Of a stretch of 64,000 nucleotides of DNA, positions 22,256 to 32,508 are shown in pieces. The notes under the pieces were generated by a model. The model was not told the origin of the DNA and did not search any database. It worked only from the letters and a program-made list of their open reading frames with translations. The stretch lies in the NCBI GenBank assembly GCA_014084085.1, contig NPFB01000009.1:334674-398673 (forward strand). The letters run 5' to 3'. The first letter of the stretch is position 1, and each line of letters begins with the position of its first letter. The stretch is from Hondaea fermentalgiana. Its lineage: Eukaryota; Sar; Bigyra; Thraustochytrida; Thraustochytriidae. The translations under genes and the position numbers were made by a program.

Positions 22256-24523
22256 CTACGGCTGGTGGTGGTAAGCTGAGCGGAACGTTGACGAAGAGGA
22301 ATTGTTGCGATGAGGCTGAAGTAAAGCCCCAAGGGCCTGCACGAGGGCATCGATTTGTTGTACGAGGACATGGCGATTCGGAAGCATGCTTTTGGAAAAC
22401 GCAATGCTTAATTCGCGCAACTGTTCGAGTACTTGGTCAACTGGGGTTTCTTGGAGGATAGGAAGGTAGGGTTCACGGTTAAGCAGACGCTTCCATTGGG
22501 CGGAAGGGGCTGCGTCGAGTCGTTCAATGCGTGCGACTTGCGCGAGGGGCGCAAGCGTGGCTGCGAGCTGGGCGTAGGCTTTTTCAAGAGCAACAAGATT
22601 GCTCGTGCTAGGCATGGCTCCAAGAGGTGCTTGACGCGTCTTATGCTCCTCACGCGAATTCGAAGGGGCGGGTCCACGGGTCGGTGAAGTCAGAGAAAGT
22701 GTTTGCAGCAGATCACGATAGAAAGATGCCTCACTGGGGCCCTTTGTAACGGTCTGCGGGTCCTCTCCTATTGCAGATGCGTCTGTGTCTTGGCGAGATT
22801 GAAGGCGAATCAGGAAAGGAGAGTCCCGCACGGGATGACCGGCGAGGGTGACCTCGACCTTTACTTCTTGCGCATCACTGGGCACCGCGAGGTGTGCCGT
22901 GCATTGGGCCATTTCTGCATGTCGCACGTCAACAACCTTTCCCGAGCTCTCGGGAGCCATCTGGACCTGAAAAACATGTTCAAAAGGGGCATTCGCATTC
23001 GTAAGAAGATTGAGAAGAGCATCCCGACGCGAAACAGTAAATTGGACCACGCATAGTTTCTTGTCGTCCACGCGTTTCACACGCAGGTCGCCTATGGTAC
23101 AGTGTGATGGACTGGGCGGTCCAGGGTCAGCCTTGACCCTGAGAGGCGAGCCATAAACTGCGTGGCCACGATAGTGCACGTGAAGACGATAATGCGCGGC
23201 CTGGCGGAAGAACGGTTTAACGTGAAAGTCCATTGCTTTGTCATGCACGATCGCGGCGGCCTCGGCAAGGTCGAGGCCTAGACAGTCGAGACGCATGCGC
23301 GCTTTGGGGGCGCCAACGCGCTCGATCCGTGCCGTGAGGCCTCGGAGAAGCGTGGCGGCATCCGTCGGAAGACGATCTTGGAGCAGACTGCGCAAGCGAA
23401 ACTTGTAAGGCTCACGAGACACGTGCACAAGATGTGGGCCGTCGATCGTGCACGCTAGGGCGCTCGCGGCATTTTGCGCTGCTTCGTCGCCCCAGCCTCC
23501 GTGCAAAAGGACCTGTGATGCGCAATGGCGTGCCACACTCGAGGCTACGGTCCAACGGATGGGCGCGGTGATGCAAGAGGATGTTTCTTGAGCGGTAAGC
23601 CAGGTGCGAAGAGCGTGCGCCCATGCAAAGGTTAATTCATCGGTTTGGGAGATCATGCGGAGGCAGACCTCATCCGTGGCCGGAGTCGGGTCATCTGTGG
23701 AAAGAAAGGCCGGTTCGCAGCTTACAAGGTGCACCTCCAGCGGCCCATTTGCGCGTGGCCGCGCAAGGCGTACATGTGTGGGCGCTTCGGGATCATTTTT
23801 CCAGAGAAAAAGCACGGCGCCGCGCGCCGGAGCCGAAAGTTCAGCAATGGCGTCGGGACCTAGTACTATGAATGTTTCGCGCCACTTTTGCGAGACGGGC
23901 TCTGCTAGAACGAGCATGTAGCCGCACCACGGTAGCGTTCGTGGCCGAGGAGGCCACGGGAACGCATCGTGGGCCTCGTGTTCGTCAGGATGGATATGTT
24001 TGTTTTTTCCGGTTTGGGAAAGCATGTTTGTGTTGGTGTCGTTTTCGTGCAAGCGTGGGGCGCGATCGAGGGTTGTGGAGGTTGTGGCGCGAAGCGCGGG
24101 AAGAAGCTTGGACGGTGGGATTCTTGATTCGTCGATGAGCGCTCGCAAAGACATGGCCCAACTGGCCGCGGCAACGACATCATCGTGGAAAACCCCTTTG
24201 CCACCGCCGTGTGTGTGCGCGTGGGCGATGGCGTTGCGCGTGCATCGGAATTCGGCAACCTGGTCGTGCGGGGCGAAGGTAACTTCAAAGGTTTTGCTAC
24301 CGGATTCGTAGCGCACTGCGCGCACGGGTCCGGCAAAGAGGCGTTCTGCGTCCGCCAGAGGTGCCTCTGAGACCTCGAAAACCTGCGTGCCGACGTTGAT
24401 GACGCCGTAGCAGCGCGTCCATTTTTCGAGACCATCCTGGGTGCGCTCCAGGACGTTGAGCCACCCGCCGTCGCGCAGGTACGCCTCTGCGAGCGCGTCT
24501 GGCGCGGCAGCCTCGCGTTGCAT
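22256..24523 (-). CDS. PH-PH-filamin-repeat protein
   Basis: A 755-residue protein, probably a membrane-to-cytoskeleton adaptor; function is inferred from domains only. Seen: a PH-like domain at about residues 18-130 beginning DGGWLNVL and containing the KWTRCYGVI strand; a second PH-like domain at about 190-310 (CGYMLVL, KWRETFIVL, ending in a FAWAHALRTWL helix); then two filamin/ABP280-type immunoglobulin repeats at about 420-600, recognisable by HVHYRGHAVYGSPLRV and LAGHPVRDSPFLI, which are the GxxIxGSPFxv strand of filamin repeats. The C-terminal 150 residues are helical and Ser-rich. The start used is the ATG at 24523. The frame stays open 19 codons further, to a TTG directly after a TGA stop, so an upstream exon cannot be ruled out. 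There is no actin-binding CH domain, so this is not a true filamin. Confidence 0.75.
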   Translation of the reverse strand: MQREAAAPDALAEAYLRDGGWLNVLERTQDGLEKWTRCYGVINVGTQVFEVSEAPLADAERLFAGPVRAVRYESGSKTFEVTFAPHDQVAEFRCTRNAIAHAHTHGGGKGVFHDDVVAAASWAMSLRALIDESRIPPSKLLPALRATTSTTLDRAPRLHENDTNTNMLSQTGKNKHIHPDEHEAHDAFPWPPRPRTLPWCGYMLVLAEPVSQKWRETFIVLGPDAIAELSAPARGAVLFLWKNDPEAPTHVRLARPRANGPLEVHLVSCEPAFLSTDDPTPATDEVCLRMISQTDELTFAWAHALRTWLTAQETSSCITAPIRWTVASSVARHCASQVLLHGGWGDEAAQNAASALACTIDGPHLVHVSREPYKFRLRSLLQDRLPTDAATLLRGLTARIERVGAPKARMRLDCLGLDLAEAAAIVHDKAMDFHVKPFFRQAAHYRLHVHYRGHAVYGSPLRVKADPGPPSPSHCTIGDLRVKRVDDKKLCVVQFTVSRRDALLNLLTNANAPFEHVFQVQMAPESSGKVVDVRHAEMAQCTAHLAVPSDAQEVKVEVTLAGHPVRDSPFLIRLQSRQDTDASAIGEDPQTVTKGPSEASFYRDLLQTLSLTSPTRGPAPSNSREEHKTRQAPLGAMPSTSNLVALEKAYAQLAATLAPLAQVARIERLDAAPSAQWKRLLNREPYLPILQETPVDQVLEQLRELSIAFSKSMLPNRHVLVQQIDALVQALGALLQPHRNNSSSSTFRSAYHHQP

Positions 24524-26975
24524 TTTTTGAGCAATGCTTTCGAGCAACCAACGACGACGATCTTTGGAAAATTCAACCAATCAACCAACCAAACAAACAA
24601 GCAGAAAGGCGGTTTGTGGCGACGCAGTCCTGCTCCGCGAGGCCCGGACGACGCCACGCCCGGGCGGGGCCCAGCGCCAAGCCTGGGCGGGCAGTGGTCG
24701 CACTGCAGTGCGCTGCTCCATGAGGACGCTTTCGTATAAACAGACCCAACTTGCCATCATCCTTTTAGGTCTGATTACTACGTCAGATTTCCAGTCTCGC
24801 GTGATCAACTCGAGGGGTCCCCGTCGAGATGTTGCTTGGGGTCCCCGCCGGGATTGCACCTCCGGATGCACAGCGCGGTGAACGAACCCGTGGCGTTTGT
24901 GTCCGTCATCGTGGCTGCAACACGCAGCCAAAAGAACCTGCCCGCCGCAGGTGCTATACTGCTGCTTGGTTGCAGTTTCTGTCCACGTAAGTTTCCGCCC
25001 AGGCATGCCTGGATGCAGCCGCATCTGGGCTTTCTGTTGTCCCAAGAATCTGTGATGAGGAGCCTGATCGGTTGATCAGACTGGCAGAGCCAGCCACCAG
25101 CCGTCGCGGGTCGGCCGCGACGGCCGAGACGGCCGGGGAACGCTTTGCGCGGTCTGTGCAGCTTGGCAGTGCATCTGCGTCCACGAAGATCCGCGAGGTG
25201 TGAGCTGCAGCAGCGGTGCAGCTGCTGCTGCTGCCACTGCAGGTAGAAGCAGCTGCAGATGACGGCGATGAGGTCTTGCTTGATTTTGATGTGAAGAAGA
25301 ACGGCCCGAAGAAGATGACGAAGTCTCTCAATGGTACTATACCGTCAATGCGCAGACTCCGCGCGTGCCCTTTACGCGCTGGCTCGGCCCCTGCTTGCGC
25401 ACTTCGCACGTCCGCTGGAAAGGCCCCGCGCTGGGCCTTTTCTGCCGGCGGTGTGTTTGCGTGTGCACCTCGAACCGGAGACTGGGATTGTTGATCAACT
25501 GACGCGCTGGCCCCCACGGCCAGCGCGAGGCTGCCCTGGCTGGTGGTCGCGGCGGTCAGCCAATCGCGCGGCCTCACAGTCAGCTCAGCTCCGCTCAGCT
25601 CAGCTCCAGTCACGCCACGCCCAGTCACCATCCATGCCATGCGCCAACTTCTTTCCATCCTTGCATCATCATTCGTTCTTTATTTCTAACAGTAAATCCT
25701 ATTTTTCTCCCATTTTTCACTTCCACACACCTGCCACACACCCCCTTGCTATCCTTCTTTATAGTATATAGTAGTAGTGTCTGCTGCTGCGTGCACGCGC
25801 CGCGCGGCCCTTCGCTCTGCACGTGCCGTCGGAGCAAGCTCCCGCCACCGCTCGCGCAGGCCCCCCTCGCTCCCTCCCCACCTCCCCCCCTCGCTCTCGC
25901 CCTCCCTCGCTCCCGCTCCCCGCTCCCGGCGCCGCGCCCAGCGAGCGCTGGAGATCCGGCCGGCGGGACGGCCCGGCGGCCTGCCTGCGACGACGAGGCG
26001 CGCGCGGCCGGGTTTCCCGCCCCGCGAGCGCGGTTCCGGTCGCCTAATTTTTACCTGCCTAGAATTTTTTAGTAGCGGAAGTAGAGAAGCAGACACTGGA
26101 GACTGCAGACATACTACACAGACAGGCGCAGGCGACAGTCAGGCAGGCAGACAGACAGGCAGACCTCCAAGCCAGCCGGTCAAGCGCCGGCGCCGAGCCT
26201 GCGCTGAGCCCGCTCGCTCGCTAGCTTCGCGCCGCGCGTCGGCCTCCCGCCGCGCCTCCGGAGCGGCGCCGCCTTAGCGCAGCGTAGCGTAGCGTACGGC
26301 CGGCGATCGCGCGTGCCGCGCCGCGCCGCGCCGCGCCTAGGCCTTAGCCTTGCGTGCCTTGCCGCGGCCAGCCAGCGAGCGAGGGAGCGAGCGAGCGAGG
26401 GAGCGACACGGGCGGCCAGGAGCGGGCGCGCGCAACGCCACGAGCCAGCTGGTTCGTGCGCGGGCCGTCCCTCTTTCGCGACACTGTCACGCTCTTGCTC
26501 TCGCCTGCCTGCGAGATCGGGGGCGGAGCTTCTCTGCTCGTCTGCAGTTGACTGTACGGCGCGGGACGGCATAATACGCGGCTGGGCCATTCGTGACAAG
26601 AGAGGGAGGGAAGAAGGAAGACGAGGCCTGGGTTTCCAGCGCGGCGTCTAGCACGCAAGCAAGCCGTGATACATTCATTCGTGCATTGATCGCTTGGTCC
26701 ATCCCACCTACATTCCACAAGCATTGGCGCGAGTCACTGTCAGCAGCGAGAGGTGTTAGGTTGGAATCGGCCGACGCCTCCCTCAAAAGTGCTCTGAAGC
26801 TTGCTCTGACGCTCGCTCGCTCGCTCGATCGATCGATCCAGTCTCTATTGAGCCAACACACGCGTGTCCGGCACGTGGGGGCCTACAAACGACCGCAAAC
26901 CAAACCAGTGAGCAGCCGCAGAAGGCAAACAGACCCCCAAGCTCAGTGCTGCGAGGAGCGAGCGACAAAAAGAAA
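24524..26975. other. Long intergenic region, divergent promoters of PH-filamin and NCKX genes
   Basis: 2.45 kb between head-to-head genes. No supported coding region: the open frames are Arg/Pro/Ala-rich and overlap in all frames. It contains a T-rich stretch with TATAGTATATAG near 25760, a C-rich pyrimidine tract at about 25855-25930, GC-only repeats (CGCGC, GTAGC) near 26280-26340, (GAGC)n near 26375-26405 and (GCTC)n/(GATC)n at about 26810-26840. Confidence 0.55.
26810..26840. repeat. (GCTC)n-(GATC)n microsatellite
   Basis: Tandem GCTC units pass directly into tandem GATC units, about 135 bases before the NCKX start codon. A similar GATC array lies at 31680-31715. Confidence 0.8.
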
Positions 26976-29021
26976 ATGACCGTCGTCCATCTGCCACGGC
27001 GCTACAGGTTCCTAGCGCCGGCGATTCGCGACGGCGAAGCCGGGCTCGAACGCGTTCGTCGTGCGCAGGCAAATGCTTGGAAGACCACGGTGTTTGCCAA
27101 GCTTGCCGTCGTCGTGAGCGGCGCCCTGGTCGGCCTCGCGCTCGTGGCGGCCGTGCACGGCTTCAATGGCGAGACGGACCTTATCGGAGACGATCACGAC
27201 TTGACGGCGCGCAGACTGGCCGATGAATGCGTGTCCACCTTTAACCCTTTTCGCGACGGCAAGCTCCAAACCAAGGGCACGGCGCTCTGCAGTGACGCGC
27301 TCGGTTACATTCCGCTCACCATTGCCATCATGATTTACATGTTCTGGACCTTGGCCATCGTTGTGGATGAGGACTTTGTGAGCATCATGGATTACATTGT
27401 CAAAGAAACCAATATCGACGAGGACGTGGCTGGTGCCACCTTGATGGCGGCCGGCGGCTCGGCCCCCGAGTTTTTCACCTCTCTTATCTCCGTCTTTGAG
27501 CTCACCGGCACGGGCTTCGGAACTATTGTGGGTAGCGCCATCTTCAACATTTTGGCTGTCATTGCGGCTTGCGCGTACTTTGCCCGCCCGCGTCAGGAAG
27601 TTGTCGATCGACGCGAGGGGCGCACGCCCGTGGACGATCCTTGGCCGTGGGAGCCCCTGCCACTCACATGGTGGCCCTTGCTCCGGGACTCGACCTCGTA
27701 TGTGCTTGGTCTCTTCGTTCTCGCCTTGTTCTACTTTTGCTCCTCGGACGGATTGGTGTCGGGCACCTGCAACTTTACCGATGGAGGCTACATTCTTACC
27801 TGGGAGGCTGTGATTCTCTTTGTCATGTACATCCTCTACTGCTTTCTCATGGTTGTCCAGACGCCCATCAAGATCTTTATCGAGAAGCACATGTCCTTCA
27901 TCGTGCCCAAGGCCCAACGCGGTATCATTGATGGTGAGTCGGACGCGGATTCCACCGCCACCGACATCGAAACGTCTCGGCCTTCCCAGGCCGAGCCCAA
28001 GACGACAACGTACACGCCCAAGCTCAAGCTTGCACAGGTTCAAGAGAGCCACCGCGAGCTTCCAAGTGAGACTGACCGCGATGACGACTCTGTCGAAAAC
28101 GCAAGCAACCAAGGGAGCAGCAAGAGCTTGGTTGTCACATCGACCACGCGCAATTTGCGGTGGTCTTCTTCAGCCCGGAACCTTCCCAGCGAGGGGAGCA
28201 GAAGGTCTTTCCGCGGCTACCGCCCAGGCGGTGAGGCCATGTCTCGCGTTGACTCGGCCGTGTCGTCGCAAGGTGCTGGCACGGACATTGCAAGTGCTGT
28301 CTATGGCGGAGACATGGCACTTGCCCAGAGTGAGGTGATCAAGGAGATGGGCGATGAAGACGATGACGTCGAAGTGGTGGCACCGCGCATGCGGCCGACC
28401 CGCTGGATGCACTTTAACGGCGATCGCCCATGGTACATTGTTATTGTGAACAACCTACTCTACATTCTCGTGCTCCCGGTCCTGTTTGCGAACTGTACGG
28501 TGTACTTCAACTTTGACACTCTGGATACGGTCAGCCCGCGTTTTCGGCCCTTTGCAATCGTCTATGGCTTCTTTATGTCTCTCGTATGGATTGCAATTTA
28601 CACCTGGCTCATGGTTTTTGCCGCAGAGACCTTTGGAGACACAATCGGCATGCCTGATACCGTGCTCGGCTTTACGATTCTCGCGGCCGGTACGAGTTGC
28701 CCGGATCTCTTGTCGTCTGTTTTTGTCAGCAAGCTCGGCTATGGAGACATGGCTGTTTCGAGCAGCATTGGCAGCAACATCTTTGACATTCTCGTGGGCC
28801 TGCCTATTCCCTGGCTGATCAGCAACCTCTACACGGGGACCCCTCTGCCTGTCGAGACTGGCGCAGTCGCCTTTTCTCTTGCGGTCATCATCATGATGAT
28901 TGTCTCGCTTATCATCATCATTATCTGGCAGGACTGGAAACTCACTCTTTTGGGCGCCAAGGCCATGCTTCTTCTCTACTTTGTCTTCCTCATCTGCATT
29001 ATCGCAGTGGAGATGGCTTAG
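26976..29021 (+). CDS. SLC24A: K+-dependent Na+/Ca2+ exchanger (NCKX/SLC24 type)
   Basis: A 681-residue antiporter exchanging Na+ for Ca2+ plus K+ across the plasma or an organelle membrane. Seen: one N-terminal hydrophobic segment (about 37-60), an extracytosolic loop, the alpha-1 repeat near residues 150-195 (GATLMAAGGSAPEFFTS, then GTIVGSAIFN), a long hydrophilic loop (about 310-485) rich in Ser, Arg and acidic residues, and the alpha-2 repeat near 565-612 (AAGTSCPDLLSS, then SSSIGSNIFD). The Asp in NIFD is the K+-dependence residue of NCKX proteins; plain NCX proteins lack it. The acidic residues in APEF and CPDL match the Ca2+-binding pair. ATG at 26976 has an AAAATGACC context; an in-frame GTG lies ten codons earlier. 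The length agrees with NCKX family members. The central loop is the likely regulatory part. AATAAA at 29254 could be its poly(A) signal. Confidence 0.92.
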   Translation: MTVVHLPRRYRFLAPAIRDGEAGLERVRRAQANAWKTTVFAKLAVVVSGALVGLALVAAVHGFNGETDLIGDDHDLTARRLADECVSTFNPFRDGKLQTKGTALCSDALGYIPLTIAIMIYMFWTLAIVVDEDFVSIMDYIVKETNIDEDVAGATLMAAGGSAPEFFTSLISVFELTGTGFGTIVGSAIFNILAVIAACAYFARPRQEVVDRREGRTPVDDPWPWEPLPLTWWPLLRDSTSYVLGLFVLALFYFCSSDGLVSGTCNFTDGGYILTWEAVILFVMYILYCFLMVVQTPIKIFIEKHMSFIVPKAQRGIIDGESDADSTATDIETSRPSQAEPKTTTYTPKLKLAQVQESHRELPSETDRDDDSVENASNQGSSKSLVVTSTTRNLRWSSSARNLPSEGSRRSFRGYRPGGEAMSRVDSAVSSQGAGTDIASAVYGGDMALAQSEVIKEMGDEDDDVEVVAPRMRPTRWMHFNGDRPWYIVIVNNLLYILVLPVLFANCTVYFNFDTLDTVSPRFRPFAIVYGFFMSLVWIAIYTWLMVFAAETFGDTIGMPDTVLGFTILAAGTSCPDLLSSVFVSKLGYGDMAVSSSIGSNIFDILVGLPIPWLISNLYTGTPLPVETGAVAFSLAVIIMMIVSLIIIIIWQDWKLTLLGAKAMLLLYFVFLICIIAVEMA

Positions 29022-29724
29022 AGAGACGCAGTAATGAAATACATGAAAAAGAAAGAGAGAGAACAAGAGCGAGAGAAGGAGGGGACATGTTTTGAAAACC
29101 TTTTGTTCGCTCACCTCACTCCCACCTGACACCTCGTGCGCGTGCCCTCCGAGAAAACGAAACACTCGCTTACTTTTTGTGATATGCGTCAGACTTTGAG
29201 CCAGAAAAGCCTGCACCTGCAAACCCTGTTGCCTCGGTCCATTTGATCATCATAATAAAACCCAACGCAGATCTGAATTTGCCTTATGTTTCGTTTTTGA
29301 ACCCGAAGAAGATTGTGCGTGCTTGGCTGCGGAAACTTTAAAGCCGGGCTGGCTTTTCATGGAAGAACATGGAAGAAGAGTGAATGCTTTACTTTACACG
29401 ATGCTTCTCTTGCTTGCGACTACTTTTGGGCGCTGCAGTAGCAAGTGATGCCTTTGATTTGCAAGGTCGACATTTGAAAAAACATTTGAGCAATAAAAAT
29501 CCAAGCCGGTCACAGGAGGCAGAAAACATGGTTTTAAAAAGTTGACCACCGTTTCCTCCTCCTCGTCGTCGTCGTCGTCGCCGTAGTAGATTCGCCCCTT
29601 GTTTATTCTTGAAATAATAAAGGTCAAAGCAAATCGATGCAGCGTTCATGATCATAGTCGTATTGCAGAGAAAGGAGAGGGGAATGAGCTTGACGTTATG
29701 ATTTTACAGGTGTATTTTTTCTAT
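29022..29724. other. Convergent 3' spacer between NCKX and catalase
   Basis: Both genes end here. AATAAA on the plus strand at 29254-29259 (NCKX) and on the minus strand (TTTATT at 29602-29607, catalase) are plausible cleavage signals. A (GTC)n run at about 29563-29582 is the only repeat. No gene seen. Confidence 0.5.
29254..29259 (+). other. Putative poly(A) signal of NCKX gene
   Basis: AATAAA about 230 bases after the stop codon. Confidence 0.35.
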
Positions 29725-31218
29725 TTACTCCTTGCCAGGGGTGAACTCGAGCTTGGGAGCCTCAAAGCCCTCCATAGCCTTCTCAATGCGCTCGGCAAAC
29801 TTCTCGTCAATCTTCTTGAAGATGCCGAGCTGGCGCTCGCGCGTCTCCTTGGGGCAGGCGCCGAGAGAGCCCGAAATGTTACCAATCATACGCTCGACCT
29901 CGTCGTCCTTGAGGACGTCGAGGAACATCTTGGGCTGCTCGTAAATGTCGTCCTCGGCGCCCCAGTCGCTGCGCTGCACAGCGCCCTCGACCTTGTAGGA
30001 AAGCTCGGGGTGGCGCTTAGAGTCGATCTGCGGGTAGGCCTGGCTGGTGCGGCCGTAGTTGATGCGAGAGCCGTAGTTGCCATCGACGCGCATAGCGCCG
30101 TCGCGGTACGGCGAGTTGACCTCGGAGTTCTTGGGCTTGTTGACCGGGATCTGCTCGTAGTTCACGCCAAGACGGTAGCGGTGGGCGTCCGCATACGAGT
30201 GCACGCGGGCCTGGAGCATCGGGTCCGGGGAAAGACCAATGCCAGGCACGACGTTGTGCGGCGCAAAGGCGGACTGCTCGACCTCGGCGTAGTAGTTGTC
30301 CGGGTTGCGGTTGAGCTCCATGACACCGACCTTTTGCAGGGGAAAGTCCTTGTGCGGCCAGACCTTGGTGAGGTCAAAGGGGTTCCACTTGAAGTTCTTG
30401 GCCTGCTCGTCCGTCATGGTCTGGATGTACATGGTCCACTTGGGGAAGTTGCCGTCGTCGATGGCCTGGAAGAGATCCTTGGTGGCCCAGCGGGGCTCGA
30501 CGCCCTCGAGGCGCTGCCACTGCTCCTCGGTGAAGAACTTGCGGCCCTGCTCGGTCTTGAAATGGAACTTGCACCAAACGTGCTCACCCTTGTCGTTGAT
30601 GAGGCTGAACGTGTGCGAGCCGTATCCATTGTGGTGGCGCCAGCCCATGGGCGCGCCCATGTCGCTCATAAGCAGGAGGACCTGGTGCACGCTCTCCGGG
30701 GTATGGCTCCAGAAGTCCCACCACATCGAGTCCTGGCGCCAGTACTTTTCCGGGTGCTCCTTTTGGCTGTGGATGAAGTCCATGAAGCGAATCGGGTCGC
30801 GCACGAAGAAGATAGGCGTCATGTTGCCCACCATCGACCAGACGCCGTCTTCGGTGTCAAAGTTCACGGCGAAGCCGCGCACGTCGCGGTAGATGTCGCC
30901 ACCGCCCTTGCTGCGGGCGACCGTGGAGAAGCGGGCAAAGAGGGGGGTTTCCTTGCCGACCTCGCCGAAGATCTTGGCGCACGAGAGGTGCGAGATATCA
31001 TCGGTGACCTTGAAGGTGCCGTGGGCGCCAGCGCCAACGGCGTGCACCACACGCTCCGGGATGCGCTCGCGGTTGAAATGCGCGCTCTTCTCGAGGTACG
31101 CGAAATCCTCCATCAGCAGAGGGCCATACTTGCCGGCCGACTTGGTATACTGGTCCGAGGGCAGCGGCACGCCAGCGCCCGACGTCAGCACCTTCTCGCT
31201 CTCCTCTGCGTGACCCAT
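29725..31218 (-). CDS. CAT: Catalase, small-subunit heme type
   Basis: A 497-residue monofunctional heme catalase, converting hydrogen peroxide to water and oxygen. Seen: distal-pocket motif FNRERIPERVVHA with catalytic His59; Asn132 in VGNMTPIFFVRD, at the same spacing from the His (73 residues) as in bovine catalase; heme-ligand Tyr342 in RVHSYADAHRYRLG, also at the expected spacing. Length and absence of a C-terminal flavodoxin-like domain fit the small-subunit class. Odd points: family positions are changed around the pocket (VHAVGAG where VHAKGAG is usual, GNMTP for GNNTP, HSYADA for FSYPDT). The protein ends TPGKE, with no SKL-like PTS1 peroxisome signal, and no N-terminal targeting peptide is evident. 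The ATG at 31218 is the first of the frame. The full antisense frame is also open, which reflects codon bias rather than a gene. Confidence 0.95.
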   Translation of the reverse strand: MGHAEESEKVLTSGAGVPLPSDQYTKSAGKYGPLLMEDFAYLEKSAHFNRERIPERVVHAVGAGAHGTFKVTDDISHLSCAKIFGEVGKETPLFARFSTVARSKGGGDIYRDVRGFAVNFDTEDGVWSMVGNMTPIFFVRDPIRFMDFIHSQKEHPEKYWRQDSMWWDFWSHTPESVHQVLLLMSDMGAPMGWRHHNGYGSHTFSLINDKGEHVWCKFHFKTEQGRKFFTEEQWQRLEGVEPRWATKDLFQAIDDGNFPKWTMYIQTMTDEQAKNFKWNPFDLTKVWPHKDFPLQKVGVMELNRNPDNYYAEVEQSAFAPHNVVPGIGLSPDPMLQARVHSYADAHRYRLGVNYEQIPVNKPKNSEVNSPYRDGAMRVDGNYGSRINYGRTSQAYPQIDSKRHPELSYKVEGAVQRSDWGAEDDIYEQPKMFLDVLKDDEVERMIGNISGSLGACPKETRERQLGIFKKIDEKFAERIEKAMEGFEAPKLEFTPGKE

Positions 31219-31227
31219 CTTGCCTTC

Positions 31228-31272
31228 TCTTGTCTTGCCTTCTCTTGTCTTGCCTTGCCTTGCCTTGCCTTG
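31228..31272. repeat. (TTGCC)n pentanucleotide repeat next to catalase start
   Basis: Five or more TTGCC units with CTTGT and CTTCT variants, beginning about ten bases upstream of the catalase ATG on the minus strand, so within its 5' UTR. Confidence 0.8.
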
Positions 31273-32480
31273 CCTTCTTCTTCGATGTCGAGCTTTGCCT
31301 TCGCTCGTTTCCGATTTGCTTTCTCCGCCCGGGCTCCGCGCCCTCGCAGGCCTGCAGCGCCGCCAGCAGCGGCTGCAGCTACAGACAGCTCCTGCAGCTG
31401 CTCCCCTTCCGCGCAGAACCCGGGACCTCTCTGCCCGGACCGCGCTTGAGGCTCACCGGTGGGACGCTTCGCGCGCGTCCCAGTCGCTCGCGAGTCTCTG
31501 CCGCCAGAGCAAGCTACACACAACTGCAAGCAGCCACAGCAGCAAGCACCGCGCCAGAGACTGCTGTGACTGCCACGCAACGCTAGACCGCGCTGCAGCG
31601 GAGCGACGCGCAGCGCAGCGCAGAGGGCGCTTGCCGCGGCGAATCTTGGTGCTGGCGAGAGCGATGCGGGTGATCGATCATGCTCGATCGATCGATCGAC
31701 CGATCGATTGATCGGCACGCCACGCCGGGAGCGGTCACGGAGGTTTGGGTCGTGTATCTCTCGTGAGCTCGATCATTCATTTCATGCATCCATGCATCCC
31801 TCCCTCCCTCCATCCGCCCCGATGATGAACATGACGATGATGCCGTGATGCTCTCGCGGCCTCGGAGACGGACCTCTGCACGGCTCGGCCGAGGGCGCGG
31901 CTCCTCCGCCCTCGAGTTGGCGAGGTCTTCTTGCGCGCGGCGCTCGCCACGCCCGCCGAGCGCTGCAGAGGTGAAAAAATCGCTACCGCAAGCCGCTCGG
32001 TGGGAGCGAGCGCTGCGCCGCCGAGGCTCTGCTCGAGGCAGAGATGGGTGCGCGCCGTGCGGAGGCGAGACGGAATGCGGAAGCGAAAAAGGACACGCGT
32101 GCTCAAAGGGCGGCAAGGCTCGGGCACACGAGTCGAATCGGGGCCGGCAAGGCTAGTTAGTACATTTGGCGCTTCTCCGGTCCCTCCCTCCCTTCTGGCG
32201 CGGCCACGAGCATTGGCGCTGTTCATGGGAGACCATGTCGACCAGAGCGTCGGGCTCCTCGCTCCAAAAGCTCTCTCCAAGGGAACCTCGTAAGTTGTGA
32301 ACGCGCAGAACAAACTCGGATTCGCCGACCGTCCTGGCCGACGTGCCCGTGCAGTGACTGTCTCTCATCAAGACTGCTGTACTAGGCCTACCATCAGACA
32401 CTGCAGCCAGGTGATCAGTCCTTCATCAAGTTCCTCGGTGGCAGGTGGCTGCACTCGGCTCCACTGCATTCCATGTGCCT

Positions 32481-32508
32481 CTGCACTGCACTGCACTGCA
32501 CTGCACTG
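32481..32508. repeat. (ACTGC)n pentanucleotide repeat
   Basis: About five tandem ACTGC units in non-coding sequence. Confidence 0.85.

Noticed and set aside
21506..22279. 257-codon plus-strand frame upstream of TRRAP
   Set aside because: It starts with an ATG but shows no domain, contains UTR-like T-rich and GA-repeat sequence, and overlaps the 3' end of the PH-filamin gene.
29599..31449. Open plus-strand frame of over 600 codons covering the catalase gene
   Set aside because: It is exactly antisense to catalase, Leu/Val/Ala-rich with no domain. It stays open because biased codon use on the coding strand avoids the three codons that read as stops in antisense.
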